Shown one piece after another: positions 43,557 to 59,800 of a stretch of DNA of 64,000 nt (positions within the stretch are counted from its first letter, which is position 1; every line of letters begins with the position of its first letter). Both the position numbers and the translations under genes were made by a program. This DNA is from Yamagishiella unicocca (lineage: Eukaryota; Chlorophyta; Chlorophyceae; Chlamydomonadales; Volvocaceae), in NCBI GenBank assembly GCA_003116995.1, contig BDSL01000004.1:1364001-1428000 (forward strand). Reading direction: 5' to 3'. A model generated the notes under the pieces. The model made no database searches. It worked only from the letters and a program-made list of their open reading frames with translations, and was not told the origin of the DNA.

Positions 43557-44213
43557 GCGGGCCAACTTGCCCCGCCGCAAGCCAATACTTTGCAACATAC
43601 ACGGGCCAACTTGCCTGTAGCACAGCTACACGGAAAGCACATAAGGCTGCACAGCAGACCTAACAAGTACTAATAAGTACGCTCGCTCAGCATCCTACGT
43701 AGGAGGCCTTTTCGCGACCTTCGTTACATTATTATTGCCCGTGGCGTACTTGGACGATGTGTGAGATAATCTCCCTTACTTTCTCAATCCTTTGTTCCTT
43801 GCATGTATAAAAATATCCGAATGAAGATTGCAACGATCTAGGAATTCTAATGCAAAGAGCGCCGCGTTTCATGACAGGTTGCAAAGTATTGGCTTGCGGG
43901 GCCAACTTGCCCGTGGATGGCCTACTTGGACGATGTGCGAGCGAATCTCCCTTTCTCAACGAATCCTTTCTTCCTTGCATTTCTAAAAAGAGCCGAATGG
44001 AGCTTGCAACGATCTAGGAATCCTAATACTTACAAAGATCGCCGCATTTCGATGACAGGTAGTGAAGTATATATTGGCTTGCTTGCGGCACCCCACCTAG
44101 GGGCAACTTGCCCGTGGCGTACTTGCACGATGTGTGCGTGAGATAATCTTCCTTTCTCAATCCTACCTTTGTTCCTTGCATTTCTAAAAAGATCCAAATA
44201 AAGATTGCAACGA
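43557..44213. repeat. Direct segmental duplication, copy A
   Basis: Nearly identical to 45240-45895 (offset about 1,683). It begins GGGCCAACTTGCCCCGCCGC and ends in AAGATTGCAACGA. Inside are three units of a 175-200-bp repeat marked by TTGCAACGATCTAGGAAT. Confidence 0.88.
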
Positions 44214-44414
44214 TCTAGGAATGAATTAGAAAGCAAAGAGCGCCGCGTTTCATGACAGGTTGCAAAGTATTGCTTGGGGGGCTGTCTGCGCAGGTCCGCC
44301 CACCACAGCTACCTATCGCGGAACCTATGTTCATCATCTCAGCCACTGCTGGGGCGGGCACCCCGGGTAGGTGTGCCCCTCTTTCCTGGGCTTTCCTGGG
44401 CTGCCTGGACTATG

Positions 44415-44930
44415 CTGGGGAAGGTTGCTCGCCGCGCATGGCAGAAGGTGCTGGGCCTATCAGTGATGCGGAGGCCTTTGCGCAAGAATTATTATTATTA
44501 TTACATTACGCCGGCACTAGGCCTGGCATGTTGTTAAGGGGGCGGGGCGGTGAGGGCATCAGTACACCCTATACGCTCGCGCCACCAGTACCAATCCACC
44601 TCATATCGCTAAGGCCCACGCCACATTATCGCTGTGGACACATGAGGCTTATAGGGATTGGCGAGCATCTTGAGGTTTGCGTCAGGTAGATATGCGTATT
44701 GTAAACAATAGACGGTTTGTAGGTACGTAGGTATCTGCTTCTGCTGGGCATGCATGCATGGTGGGCCCGCTTGTACAGGTTGGTACTTCGTGCGCTTTCT
44801 TGCCGGTAGTGCCAGGAAGGGCATCGGTACAGTGTTATGTATCCTTGTAGATAGTATTTACGTAGTATGCATGCATAGTGGGAGGTCAGGATGTTTGGTC
44901 TGAGGCAGTAAGAACACACCGGCATTTCTA
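44415..44930 (-). repeat. Right arm of the inverted duplication, with 150-bp insertion
   Basis: It is the reverse complement of about 36050-36400. Between GCGCAAGAA and CACATGAGG it carries about 150 extra bases (44486-44637) that begin with TTATTATTATTATTAC and are absent from the other arm. Confidence 0.85.
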
Positions 44931-45239
44931 ACAAGAGCGAGCCGAATCGAGCTTGCAACGATCTAGGAATCCTAATACCTACAAAGATCGCCGCATTTCA
45001 TGCGTGACAGGTAGCGAAGTATTGGCTTGCTTGCTTACTTGCGTCACCCCACGCACCTGGGGGCAACTTGCCCGTGGTGTACTTGCACGATGTGGTGCGT
45101 ACGTGAGATAATCTTCCCTTCTCAATCCTTTGTTCCTTGCATTTCTAAAAAGATCAAAAATGAAGATTGCAACGATCTAGGAATTCTAATGCAAAGAGCG
45201 CCGCGTTTCATGACAGCTTGCAAAGTATTGGCGTGCGGG
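44931..45239. repeat. Further copies of the 175-210-bp repeat
   Basis: Two more units marked by TTGCAACGATCTAGGAAT (about 44956 and 45168) bridge the inverted arm and the second copy of the direct duplication. Confidence 0.75.
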
Positions 45240-45895
45240 GCGGGCCAACTTGCCCCGCCGCAAGCCAATACTTTGCAACATACACGGGCCAACTTGCCTG
45301 TAGCACAGCTACACGGAAAGCACATAAGGCTGCACAGCAGACCTAACAAGTACTAATAAGTACGCTCGCTCAGCATCCTACGTAGGAGGCCTTTTCGCGA
45401 CCTTCGTTACATTATTATTGCCCGTGGCGTACTTGGACGATGTGTGAGATAATCTCCCTTACTTTCTCAATCCTTTGTTCCTTGCATGTATAAAAATATC
45501 CGAATGAAGATTGCAACGATCTAGGAATTCTAATGCAAAGAGCGCCGCGTTTCATGACAGGTTGCAAAGTATTGGCTTGCGGGGCGGCCAACTTGCCCGT
45601 GGATGGCCTACTTGGACGATGTGCGAGCGAATCTCCCTTTCTCAACGAATCCTTTCTTCCTTGCATTTCTAAAAAGAGCCGAATGGAGCTTGCAACGATC
45701 TAGGAATCCTAATACTTACAAAGATCGCCGCATTTCGATGACAGGTAGTGAAGTATTGGCTTGCTTGCGGCACCCCACCTAGGGGCAACTTGCCCGTGGC
45801 GTACTTGCACGATGTGTGCGTGAGATAATCTTCCTTTCTCAATCCTACCTTTGTTCCTTGCATTTCTAAAAAGATCCAAATAAAGATTGCAACGA
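45240..45895. repeat. Direct segmental duplication, copy B
   Basis: Second copy of 43557-44213, with a few small indels. It ends abruptly in the middle of the repeat unit, where unrelated sequence leading to the next open frame begins. Confidence 0.88.
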
Positions 45896-45974
45896 CCCTC
45901 GTGCACACTATGCTTCTTCACTGACTCCTTACCATAACGTTCTACACTGAACTGTTGTATTGTTTTGATTGCAG

Positions 45975-46574
45975 GGTTTTGCAACTCATTGTGTCATGGA
46001 GCTTTGGTCCACTGACATTTGGATCACACCTGGGCTCCTGGTTGATGGACAGCAGCCCCGTGGATATGATCTGCGTCGTTTCTTTGATGAAAAGCTGGCA
46101 TCAATTACACTCAATGGTTCCGTCAGGCTACAGGCCTTCAATGCTGCGTCGGCTCAATCACAAAGGGAGTGCTGGTTCATCACTCGCAAATGCAAGGCCA
46201 GCAGCAGCATGTGGGCTGGCAAGATAACTGGCCTTTATCGGTACGAATCCCCAATATTAGTGTCAGGTGGGCCTCGGTATGATGCGGTTCTAGAGGTAGA
46301 GTGGCATGCAACTAGCACTGGTCCGCGGGGTAGCCCTTTAATTGACCGTGGCATCAATGTCCCCCTAGTTGAGAAGAAGAAGTCCACCGTTAATGAGGAG
46401 ATATCTTCTCGTTATTATCTTGCCAGCGGGGTGGCACCCACACGTGTGCACGTCCTACCACACCCCAATGATAGGAATACCTTGTGTGTGCTGTCAAAGA
46501 GCTTCTCATTCATGCGTGTAGCAGGTTGGGAGCCGCTGGGACCAGTCACTGGTGCCGCTGCAATTATGAAGTAA
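45975..46574 (+). CDS. Terminal exon of an unrecognised, possibly transposon-derived protein
   Basis: A good acceptor (GTTTTGATTGCAG) ends at 45974, and the frame is open for 199 codons to TAA. The sequence is protein-like: WSTDIWITPGLLVDGQQP, CWFITRKCKASSSMW, YDAVLEVEWHAT, TRVHVLPHPNDRNTLCVLS and WEPLGPVTG. Its layout recalls the regions that follow the catalytic core in CACTA-type transposon proteins, but I cannot name the family. Any upstream exon would fall in the repeat block that ends at 45895, so the gene is probably truncated. A TGTAA at about 46763 could be its polyadenylation signal. Confidence 0.45.
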   Translation, partial: GFATHCVMELWSTDIWITPGLLVDGQQPRGYDLRRFFDEKLASITLNGSVRLQAFNAASAQSQRECWFITRKCKASSSMWAGKITGLYRYESPILVSGGPRYDAVLEVEWHATSTGPRGSPLIDRGINVPLVEKKKSTVNEEISSRYYLASGVAPTRVHVLPHPNDRNTLCVLSKSFSFMRVAGWEPLGPVTGAAAIMK

Positions 46575-47061
46575 CTCAGTGTTAGGTTCAGGGTCTACGG
46601 TTCAATACTGAGCACTCATGGCATCATTTATTGAACACATTTGGACCTAGTGGATACGTCGCCCTTCTTCCTGTGTCATACTCTATGGCGGGTGACAGGC
46701 AGGGATAGACACATGCTGTGGGTGAAAGGGTTTCTATCCAGGGTTTTTATCCCTTTCTTCTGCTGTAATACCATAGAGCAGTAATGAGATATGAGTGGGG
46801 TCATTATACTTGTAAAATCGGGCATGCCTGAACGCTTAAAAAAGTATATGAGTCATCACAAATGATACATAACACTTACACAGCCATCGCTAACATACCT
46901 CCAGTCAGCAGGTGGACCAGCTTACTGGGTTTGCCAGCCGGAAAGTCGTTAAGCTGGTCATAAGCTGGTTTCTTAGGAAGCATGGTAGTGCCAATCCCTA
47001 AGTTTGGTAAGACAGGCTTTACACCAGCTTAGGACCGACTTAGCTAAGCTGGTGCACCGAC
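46575..47061. other. Left flank of the 47-kb palindrome
   Basis: No gene. From about 46910 the words AAGCTGGT, CTTAGC and TAAGC recur in both orientations, forming many imperfect inverted repeats that lead to the central palindrome. Confidence 0.5.
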
Positions 47062-47113
47062 TTAACCCATATAGCCGTTTGGTAGGGCCCTACCAAACGG
47101 CTATATGGGTTAA
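47062..47113. repeat. Perfect 52-bp palindrome
   Basis: Two 26-bp arms meet with no loop at 47087/47088. The left arm begins TTAACCCATATAGCCG and the centre is GGTAGGGCCCTACC. The flanks (about 46910-47400) are full of short GCTTAG/CTAAGC inversions. Confidence 0.95.
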
Positions 47114-48976
47114 ATCAGTGATTTAGCAGCTTAACAGGCTGAGAAACGGCAGGAGGGCGGGCCCGCTAAGCAGACTCAAGGGCTGCTGAGCACGCACGGA
47201 AACCGGCTTAACGCTCTCTTAGCTAAGAAAAATGCTAAGCAACGCTAAGCAACACGGTAGCGGCAATACCCTTTCTTAATAACTTAGTGGTAAGAATTTG
47301 CCGGTGCCGCCCTTCTTAGCAAATTTCTTAACCACTTAGCGCAACCGCCAAACGTGTTTAGCTGCTTATCTTTCGCAGGGGAGGCAGAATTGTTATTAGC
47401 TGTTTCTTAGCGGATTCTCAATTGGCGGATTCGAATATCCATTTTTTCTGAATTTGGGGGCGGTAGGTATGGAATGCCAATAGAATTTGTATTACAAGCA
47501 ATGATCCGTACGTGTTGATTGCTTGGTACCGACCCATGAGGTACCCATGAGGTACCCATGTCTCCGCAACATACAAATGGAACAGCTGCTGTATCACCCT
47601 CACCATCCAAAGCTATAGGCATATTGACATACATACCCCCCTATAATATATGAAGCTGCAGCCCACCAGTCACACATACACCTGCTGCCACCCGCACCAT
47701 AAAAAAGGCCTTTAGCAACAGCTCACACAGCCATTGTGGGTGTTTTGGGTTATGGGGCCTGGGGACCCCGCCCCGCTTTTCGTGGGTGGTTTTGGGAGGT
47801 GGGGCTTGGGGCCCCCGTTTTGCCGGGTCGCGCTTCTCCTCGCGTCTCGCTGCTGGTGGTGGTTCGCGTTTTCTGGATGCGCTTGTGCTCCTCCCCGTGC
47901 TTTGAGTTGTGCGTGCTGCCTCCGTGTCCTCGTGTTTGGCTGTCTTCGGCTTTTGCCCCTTCCCGGCCGGTGGGGGCGGGCTCTTATGCCCGGTGATCTG
48001 TGTCGTGGTCTGGCCCATCGGGCCTGCCTGGTTGCGCTTCCACGCTCGTAGGTGCTCCACCTCCCTTGTAACTCTCGCATTCTGCTTAAACATTTCAAAT
48101 CTGCCTTGACTGCCGCACCAGCTACGTACGTGTCACATGCGTTTGTAGAAACGGATAATGCCATAAGTCATTCAAAAGCCTTCCATAAGACCTCGAAAGT
48201 GTGCCAGCCCGGTATCCACAAGCGACCCATGGAACCGCCCCAGCTGGACGCAGCCAAATGCGTTCTCCGTAAAATACAAATAATGATTGCATATTAAGGG
48301 GAGATTCACGGGCCATCTTTATTTACGTGACGTTTTCGGATGCAAAATTACGTGCGGCACAATGTACACGCATTGCAACACAATTGTAGGATACAGCAAC
48401 TATTAGGGATAAAACATACAAACACAGATTAGAGATGGGCTATTTTTAAAGCTTTGTTGCACCGAATTGACAGTCGACGCCAGCATGAGAGGACGCCGCC
48501 AAGCAAATAGAACATAATATGTTCGGGATGTGTGCGTATTACATAGGGCAAATCTAGCAGTCGCGTTTGTTACGGAGACATGCGGTAAGTCGCGCGGGGT
48601 AAACAGTTCCTCGGGTGTTATTCACCCGCCCAACGCTCTCAGGGCTTCCAAGCACCATCTCTTATCCCCGCCAACCCCAAGCCAGTAAGTATGCATCAGC
48701 GGCGTTCATCTGCAATATCTTCCCTCGTGATCACCAGCAGTATTTATTAATGTGGTCAACACTGTGCAGTTGCTTCCGGGAAACTCTCCGCCCCTTGCAC
48801 CTTCCACGCCAACAAGGCAGCTGCTGCTGTGGCAGCGGCTGTGGCGGCACCGGCGGGGGCTCGCTTGAAGCGCTGACGCCAGCCCGACCTAGCGACACCA
48901 GTCGACGCAGCCGCCTTCGTGCCTGTCTTCTCCCGTACGGCATACGTACGAACGCTGTCACCGCTGCCAGCCCGAG
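47114..48976. other. Right flank of palindrome and upstream region of the AAA ATPase gene
   Basis: 47114-47400 continues the TTAGC/GCTAA-rich foldback. 47640-48165 has open minus frames (about 150 codons) that are Pro/Arg/Lys-rich and disordered, perhaps a mobile-element relic. 48300-48976 is AT-rich and then GC-rich toward the start codon, and should contain the promoter. No gene is supported. Confidence 0.4.
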
Positions 48977-53334
<4,358 letters not shown>

Positions 53335-53877
53335 TCCGGCGGGGCAATGGACGCCCCGGTGACGGGGTCGATGGTTTCGGAGGGCGGTACTGACGCCGAA
53401 GGATGTGAGATGGGCGCTGGAGGGGAAAGTGCGGACACTTGGTTGGGCGGGAGTGTGTGTTGCTGCGGACTCCTCCAAGGAAGCCGCTGGCGCGGCTCCG
53501 TGCGCTTGCCAGGACAGCTCCCCTGTAACTACTCTGGTAGCATTTGTGCTGTCTTGGAAAGAGGCAAACAATACGGAGTGCACCTTGGCAGAGTCCACAC
53601 AGCAGTCGTCGGGAACCTCGGGATGCGTAGTTGCGTACGATATCTGGTACGACGCCTTTCTGCTTTCATCACGCGTCTTTACTACAGTGTTACACACACA
53701 TAGATCATACAGATGCAGTACGCCTATGGGTGCGCTCATGTAGTAATTGGTGCTGGGCCCGGCGAGTTTGAGGTGTTGCAGTTCTCGTAGTTTGCTTGCT
53801 GCTTACATGACCTCCAATGCACAGCTTCAATTTCACATGATTGAGCTAGCGTAGTCCTTGGAACGCACGGATTGCCA
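53335..53877 (+). promoter_or_regulatory. Short intergenic region: polyadenylation signal and promoter
   Basis: TGTAA at 53524-53528, 190 bases after the stop of the AAA ATPase gene, is the likely polyadenylation signal. The remaining 350 bases must hold the promoter and 5' UTR of the FHA-BRCT gene. No TATA box is evident. Confidence 0.6.
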
Positions 53878-56800
53878 ATGGCTTTCTTTGCGACGCAGCT
53901 GCTTGACGACTTTGTAATACCTACCCCATCAGACTTTGGTCCTGAAACGGAAGTAGGACCTGATGAAAACGTCATACTTCCCCCGCAGCAGGTGTGCTTT
54001 CTGCCATCAACCGCGAACCGTCGCGTTCGCTGCCATCGCCAGACTGCTTCCTCCCTCCTCGCCTTGCAGGTCGGAATGCTTGTCGTGGACTCAGAGCAGC
54101 AGCGTGACGTGTTTGAATACCCTTTATTCCATGGTAAGATCTTTGTGGTGCAGGCAGGGAAGCTAGCAAGCATGGACATCGCGTGCTACACCCCGATCCT
54201 CTGCCCGCAGGCTGTAACGTGATTGGACGTGAGGTACCTGATGTTTCGGGGGCGGATGATGTCCGTGCGGAGCGGCTCCGGCAGTGGCGCGACGAAAATT
54301 TGGAGCTTCACGTCGAGGGTAAGCGCTGTGGTCCATCTGTGCACCAGATCGACCCTGCTGGGGGCCTACGGGGAGCCAGGGGGGTGGGTTCTGATTCTCG
54401 ACAGGCGCGGCTGACGGTGGTTGGCTGATTGGCTTGGAACAGTTTGACCACCGGTGGCCACTGCTGGAATCGATGCCTCCCCTCCACGCCTCTTCCGCCC
54501 CCCTTCTACACCTCCCTCCCCTGCAGCCATCTTCCTGCCCGACCCGAGCATCTCCAGCGAGCACGCACACATATGTGAGTACCTCTTGAGCATGCCGTTG
54601 CGCTAGGTGCCTGAGGCCTGCATTGCCGCGCCGCTGCTGCCGGCACTACTGCTCCGTCAGCATGCCATGTGCCAGCGACTGATATACCGATGTTGCCATG
54701 TGCCAGCGACTGATACCGATGTTGCCATGTGCCAGCGACTGATACCGATGTTGCCATGTGCCAGCGAGTGATACCGATGTTGCCATGTGCCAGCGACTGA
54801 TACCTATGTGGCCATGTCGATAGAGGCTCACGTGATCGTGAAGCTCCATACGGAACCTGACCACGTGCCTGCCCCCCCGGGCGCGTGCCCCCCGCCCGTG
54901 GGCTTGTTCCCTCTCCTGCCGCGTCACCTCGCACTCAGACATGGAGGACGGGGGCCTCAACTGCTTCGTCACGGCGAAGCGGAGCACCAACCCGGTTAGT
55001 GGAGGACAAGGGCCGACTGGGTCCAGGGGAGGCGGTTTCGGTTGCTTTCGCTCCCATGCATGGACTCGCACGACGCAGTTAAAGCACGCACAGCCCCTCG
55101 AGCTGTGTATTCCCCCCCCCCCCGCCTACGTTCCCGCCGCCTACATCTCCCGCCACCTACGCTCCCGCCGCCTATGCTCCCGCTATCTTACCCACCGCCC
55201 CTGCAGAGCCTGATGGTGCCCGCGGGGGTCGCCTCCCGCTCCCACGCCCTCGCCCCCGGGGTGCGCTACAACGTGCGCGCCGACGACGTGCTGCGCTTCG
55301 GCCGCCTCTCCTGCCGCGTGCTGTGCGGCCAGGACCTGGTAGACTGGCAGCAGCAGCGGCAGCAGCGGCCGCCGCAGCCGCAGGGACAGGAGGGGAGAGC
55401 AGCTTCGGCGTCGGTATCGGCGGGGAGGGCAGGGGCGACGGCGGCGGCGGCTGCGGGGCTGCCGGCTCGCCGCATGTCGGGCGGGTCGTCGTCGCCCGCA
55501 GCGCGGGGGTCGGGCGGCGGCGTGAGCAGCGGGGAGGGGGGCGAGCGGCTCTCCAGGGGGGGCGCAACTGGGGCACGGTCGTCACTGGGGCCGGGAGGCA
55601 GCCCCTCCCTGGAGGCTGCCGGGACGGTGGGTGCTGCTGCTGCGGCTGCTGGAGGGGCTGGGCAGCGGGACGTGTGGGACAGCGAGCGGCGCGGGGCTGG
55701 CGAGCCGGTGGACCACCACCAGCCGCCACTGCAGCAGCAGCAGCAGGTGGTGCCGCCCACGCAGGACATGTGGACGGGGGCACCGCCGGTGCCGCCTCTG
55801 GACTCTCACCAGCCGCTGCCTAGCTCAGCGCCGCCCGCTGTCGTCAGCCCGGTGCTGCTGCGCACCCGCCAGCAGCATAGCCCTCCGCCGCCGCCGCCTC
55901 AGCATCAGCAGCAAAAGCAGGAGCACCAGCACAGCCCTCCGCCTCTTCCTCTTCAGCAGCAGCCACAGCAGCAAAAGCAGGAGCACCAGCACAGCCCTCC
56001 GCCTCTTCCTCTTCAGCAGCAGCCACAGCAGCAAAAGCAGGAGCAACAGCACAGCCCTCCGCCTCCTCCACCTCTTCAGCAGCAGCAACAGCAGCAACAA
56101 CATCACAGTCCTCCTCACCCACAGCACCAGCACCAGGAGCAAATGCTTCAGGTGGTGGTCCTCTCGCCCAATGCGGAGGGGCTGGCGGGGTCAGCGCCGT
56201 TGCACCTCGCAATGCACCCGCAGCAGCTGCTGCTACACCACCACCAAAACCAGCACAACCACTACCAGCACAACCAGCACCTCGTCCCTCCGGGTGCCGC
56301 CACGTCTCCAGTGGCCGCCGCCGCCGCCTGCTCCCCTGGAGCCCAGGCCCTCGGCGGCCCCCCTGGAGCCCAGGCCCTCGGGCCCTCCCCGGGTGCCGCT
56401 GCCGCTGCCGGCACCACCTTTTTGGTGCTGCCCAACGGCGCCGGTACGTCACTGATGCCGCTGGCGGCGGCCCCCGCCGCTGCGGCCGCCTCCTCGCCGG
56501 GGGGTGCGCCGCCAGGAGGAGGAGTGCCCTACGGGCACCTGGTCATGCCGCTGGGGCCGCCAGAAGGGCAGCTACTGCGAGGGTCGGGAGGCGCTGTAGC
56601 GCTGGCCGCGCAGCAGCAGCAGCCGCACCCTGGTCAGCCGTACCCGCACCCGCACCAATTGCTGGTCTTGGGGCCGGGGCAGCAGCACGTGCAGGGGTTC
56701 GGGGCTGCTGCTGGGGGTCTCGCGGTTGCGGCTGAGCTGGCTGGCAGGCCGTTGGGTAGCGGCGCAGCGGAGGGGCAGGACGAGGAGGAGGAGGACGGGG

Positions 56801-59800
56801 AGTACGGGGTGACTCAGGAGCCGGGAGGACGGCAGGAGCCTCGCAGTGCCAGCACCGGCGGCGCCGGCGGCGGCGGTGACGGGAGTGGCGGCGGCGGGGG
56901 CGCCGGAGCTGGCGTGTGGTGGGACGTGGCGGACAGCATGGACGACGTGCACGATGTGACAGGGTGAGGGGGAGGGGCGCACACGTGCCAGCAGCTACCG
57001 GCACCGCCAGCAGCGTCAAACCGAACCTTGCCTGCCTGCCTGCGCCCGCCCCGCACTGACGTAACACAGCCGGCGTCTCGTTCCCTGCTCGGCTACCAAC
57101 GGCCCTGCTCTCACGTGAAAGCGCACCCGCTTCTCCGCCCTATACCTTCACTGGTGGCATCTTGCCCTCAATCCCGAACAGGCTGCTGTCGCAGAGCGTG
57201 GGCATTCCCGTGTCGGGGACGGTCCCCTCCCAGAACGCCGCCGAGCCTCATCAGGACACGGCGGCGGCCAGAGAGCCGCACTCGGATTACAACCACCACA
57301 ACCATCATGACCATCACAACCACCACAACCATCATGACCATCACAGCCACCACAACCATCATGACCATCACAACCACCACAACCAGCTACCGCACCAGGC
57401 GGCGGGGCACCAGCAAGTGCCGCCGCCGCATTCGCGGGCCCTTCGAGTCAAGCTTGAGCCTGGAATGGGGTACGACACTGCAGACGGGTACGGCGGGCAC
57501 GACGACGATAACGACATGGTCGGCAGCGGCGGCGGCCGGGGCGGGCATGACTGGCGCGGCTTGTTGGCGGCGAAGGGGGAGCACCGCCAGCAGCAGCACC
57601 ACCACCAACAGCACCACCAGCGGGGCGCATCGGCGAAGGCGGAAGTAGCGGCGGCAGGGGAGGAATCCGGATCCCAGTCGTACTCCGTGGCGGCGGCTCG
57701 GCACGGTTGGCAGCAGCAGGCCGGCGCGCTACTGCCAGCCTGCGGCGGCGCCGGGCGTCATGACGCGGCGGGGGGTGGAGGCGGCGGCGGCGGTGACGTG
57801 GTGGTGGACCTGACGCAGCCGCCGGAGTACGACACGGGCGACGGCGTCAGAGCCGGCGGCGGCGTCGCTTGCCCTGCGTTAAAGCAGGAGGCGGAGGAGG
57901 GCAACGGGGCGGCGGCGGCGGAGGAGGGCAACGGGTTCCCCCTGGGCTCTAATCTGGCGGTTGGACCGGGCGACACAGCTGACGAGCGACCACCCCGGGA
58001 CGAGGCGGGACCGCAGGGCGAGGCGGGACGTGGTGACCTTCCGGGGGCCTCGCCGGCCTCACCCTCCGGCTCTCCGCGCTCCCAGCAGCACCAGCAGCAC
58101 CAGCAGTCTCATTCAGACGACGACACCGCGCCGCCCTCCCCGGCTGGTGACACCGAACCCCAGGATCAGGATCAGGAGGTGCGCTCCGTCGCTGCCGCTG
58201 ACGGCGGCGCCGAGGAGCGGGCCGGAGGCGGCGGCGCCGCCGCTGGCGCCGTAGGGTCCCCGGCGGTAGCGCTGCGGGACCTCGTGCTGCCCACTCAACC
58301 GCTCGACAGCGATGGCGGGGAGGACGGTTCAAGGTTGGCTGGGTTGGAGGCGACGGGGCCACCGCCATGTGCTGCAGGCGGCGGCGGCGGGCGTGTATTT
58401 TCGTCACCTCACCACCATCGAGCTCTGCCGCCGCCGACGTTTCAGCTGCATCCTGGCGGTTCCGAGGAGGACCCTCAGCAGCAGCAGCTGGTCGGCCTGG
58501 GCGGAGGGGCCGCAGCTGCGGGGGCGGGGGTTCCGGCGACCCTAGTGCTGGGGGCCAACATGTCACCACAGCCGGTGGAGGAGGGGGAGGGGGGCCTCCA
58601 GGCTGTGCCGCCGCTACAGCCGCACCCGGTGGTGGCGGCAGCGGCGATGGCAACACCGGCGGCGGCGGCGGCGGACCAGGGAGGGGTGTGCTCGGAGCAG
58701 CGGGGGGCCGCAAGCGGCGGCGAGCAGCAGGGGGAAAAGGCGGCGGCACCGGAGCCGCGGTCCGGACTACTTGCGCCGTCAGGCGGGGCTGCCGGCGGCT
58801 ACCGGCCGTTGCTTCTGGGGCTGCTCTGTGACCCCAGCCCCAGCCCGAGCCCCAGTCGCGACTCCAATGGCAGGGCGCCCGAGCAGGGTCCCTCGGGACC
58901 CCGGGCCGGCGGGACAGATCTGTCGCCGCCGCCGCCACCGCACCAACAGCACCAGCAGCTGGCGCGGGAGATCCCGCCGACGCTGCTGCTGCCGCAACCC
59001 GGAAGCTCTGGAGCCGGTGGGCCGCACGGCAGTGCGGGAGGCTCTGCAGGCGGCGGCGGCGGACGGCTACTGCACCCCGGGTCTATCACCCACGGATCTC
59101 TCCCGCACGGATCTCTCCCGCACGGATCTCTCCCGCACGGATCTTTCCCCCACGGATCTCTCCCTCACGGATCTCTCCCCCACGGATCTCTTCCCCACGG
59201 ATCTCTCCCCCACGGGTCCTCCCTGGAGGGATCCGGCCCCGGGGACGTGGGGACGGCGCTGCACCGGGTGGGCAACCTGGTGTCGCTGCTGGGCTCCTCG
59301 GGGGCGTCGCAGCTGGAGGAGTCGCAGCAGGGAATGGGGATGCTGGGGCTGGGGGCTCTGGGGCCCCTAGGGATCCCGCCTGGCAGCACCAGCAGCGGCG
59401 GCGGCGGCGGCGGCTTGGGCCTCCAGGGGCGCGACATGGGGCCGCTGGCAGGTCTCGGAGCCGCAACGGCGGCACCTTTTCCAGCGGAAGGGCGGGAAAC
59501 AGTTTCGGAAGTCAGCGGCAGGATGCCCGCCGCCGCTGCTGGCGTCGCCGCCGCCGCTCTGCCGAGCGCGCCTATGTCCCTCCACCCGATGCGCGCTGCG
59601 GCCGGCAGACTCCGTCTCCAGCAGCACCAGCCCCCGCAGCAGCCCGACGCAGCCCCCGGCACCACGGACAACTCCCCGGTGGTGGTGGTGGCTCGGGGTT
59701 CAGCGGACGTGGCGGAGGCGGAGGCGGCGGCTACAGCAGCAGCGGAGGCGGAGGCGGCGGCGGGAGGAGTGGCATCTATCCGGCAGCGGCAGGGCACCGC

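Noticed and set aside
47641..48164. Pro/Arg-rich minus frames of about 150 codons
   Set aside because: Low-complexity composition, two overlapping frames of equal length and no recognisable domain; kept only as a possible mobile-element relic.
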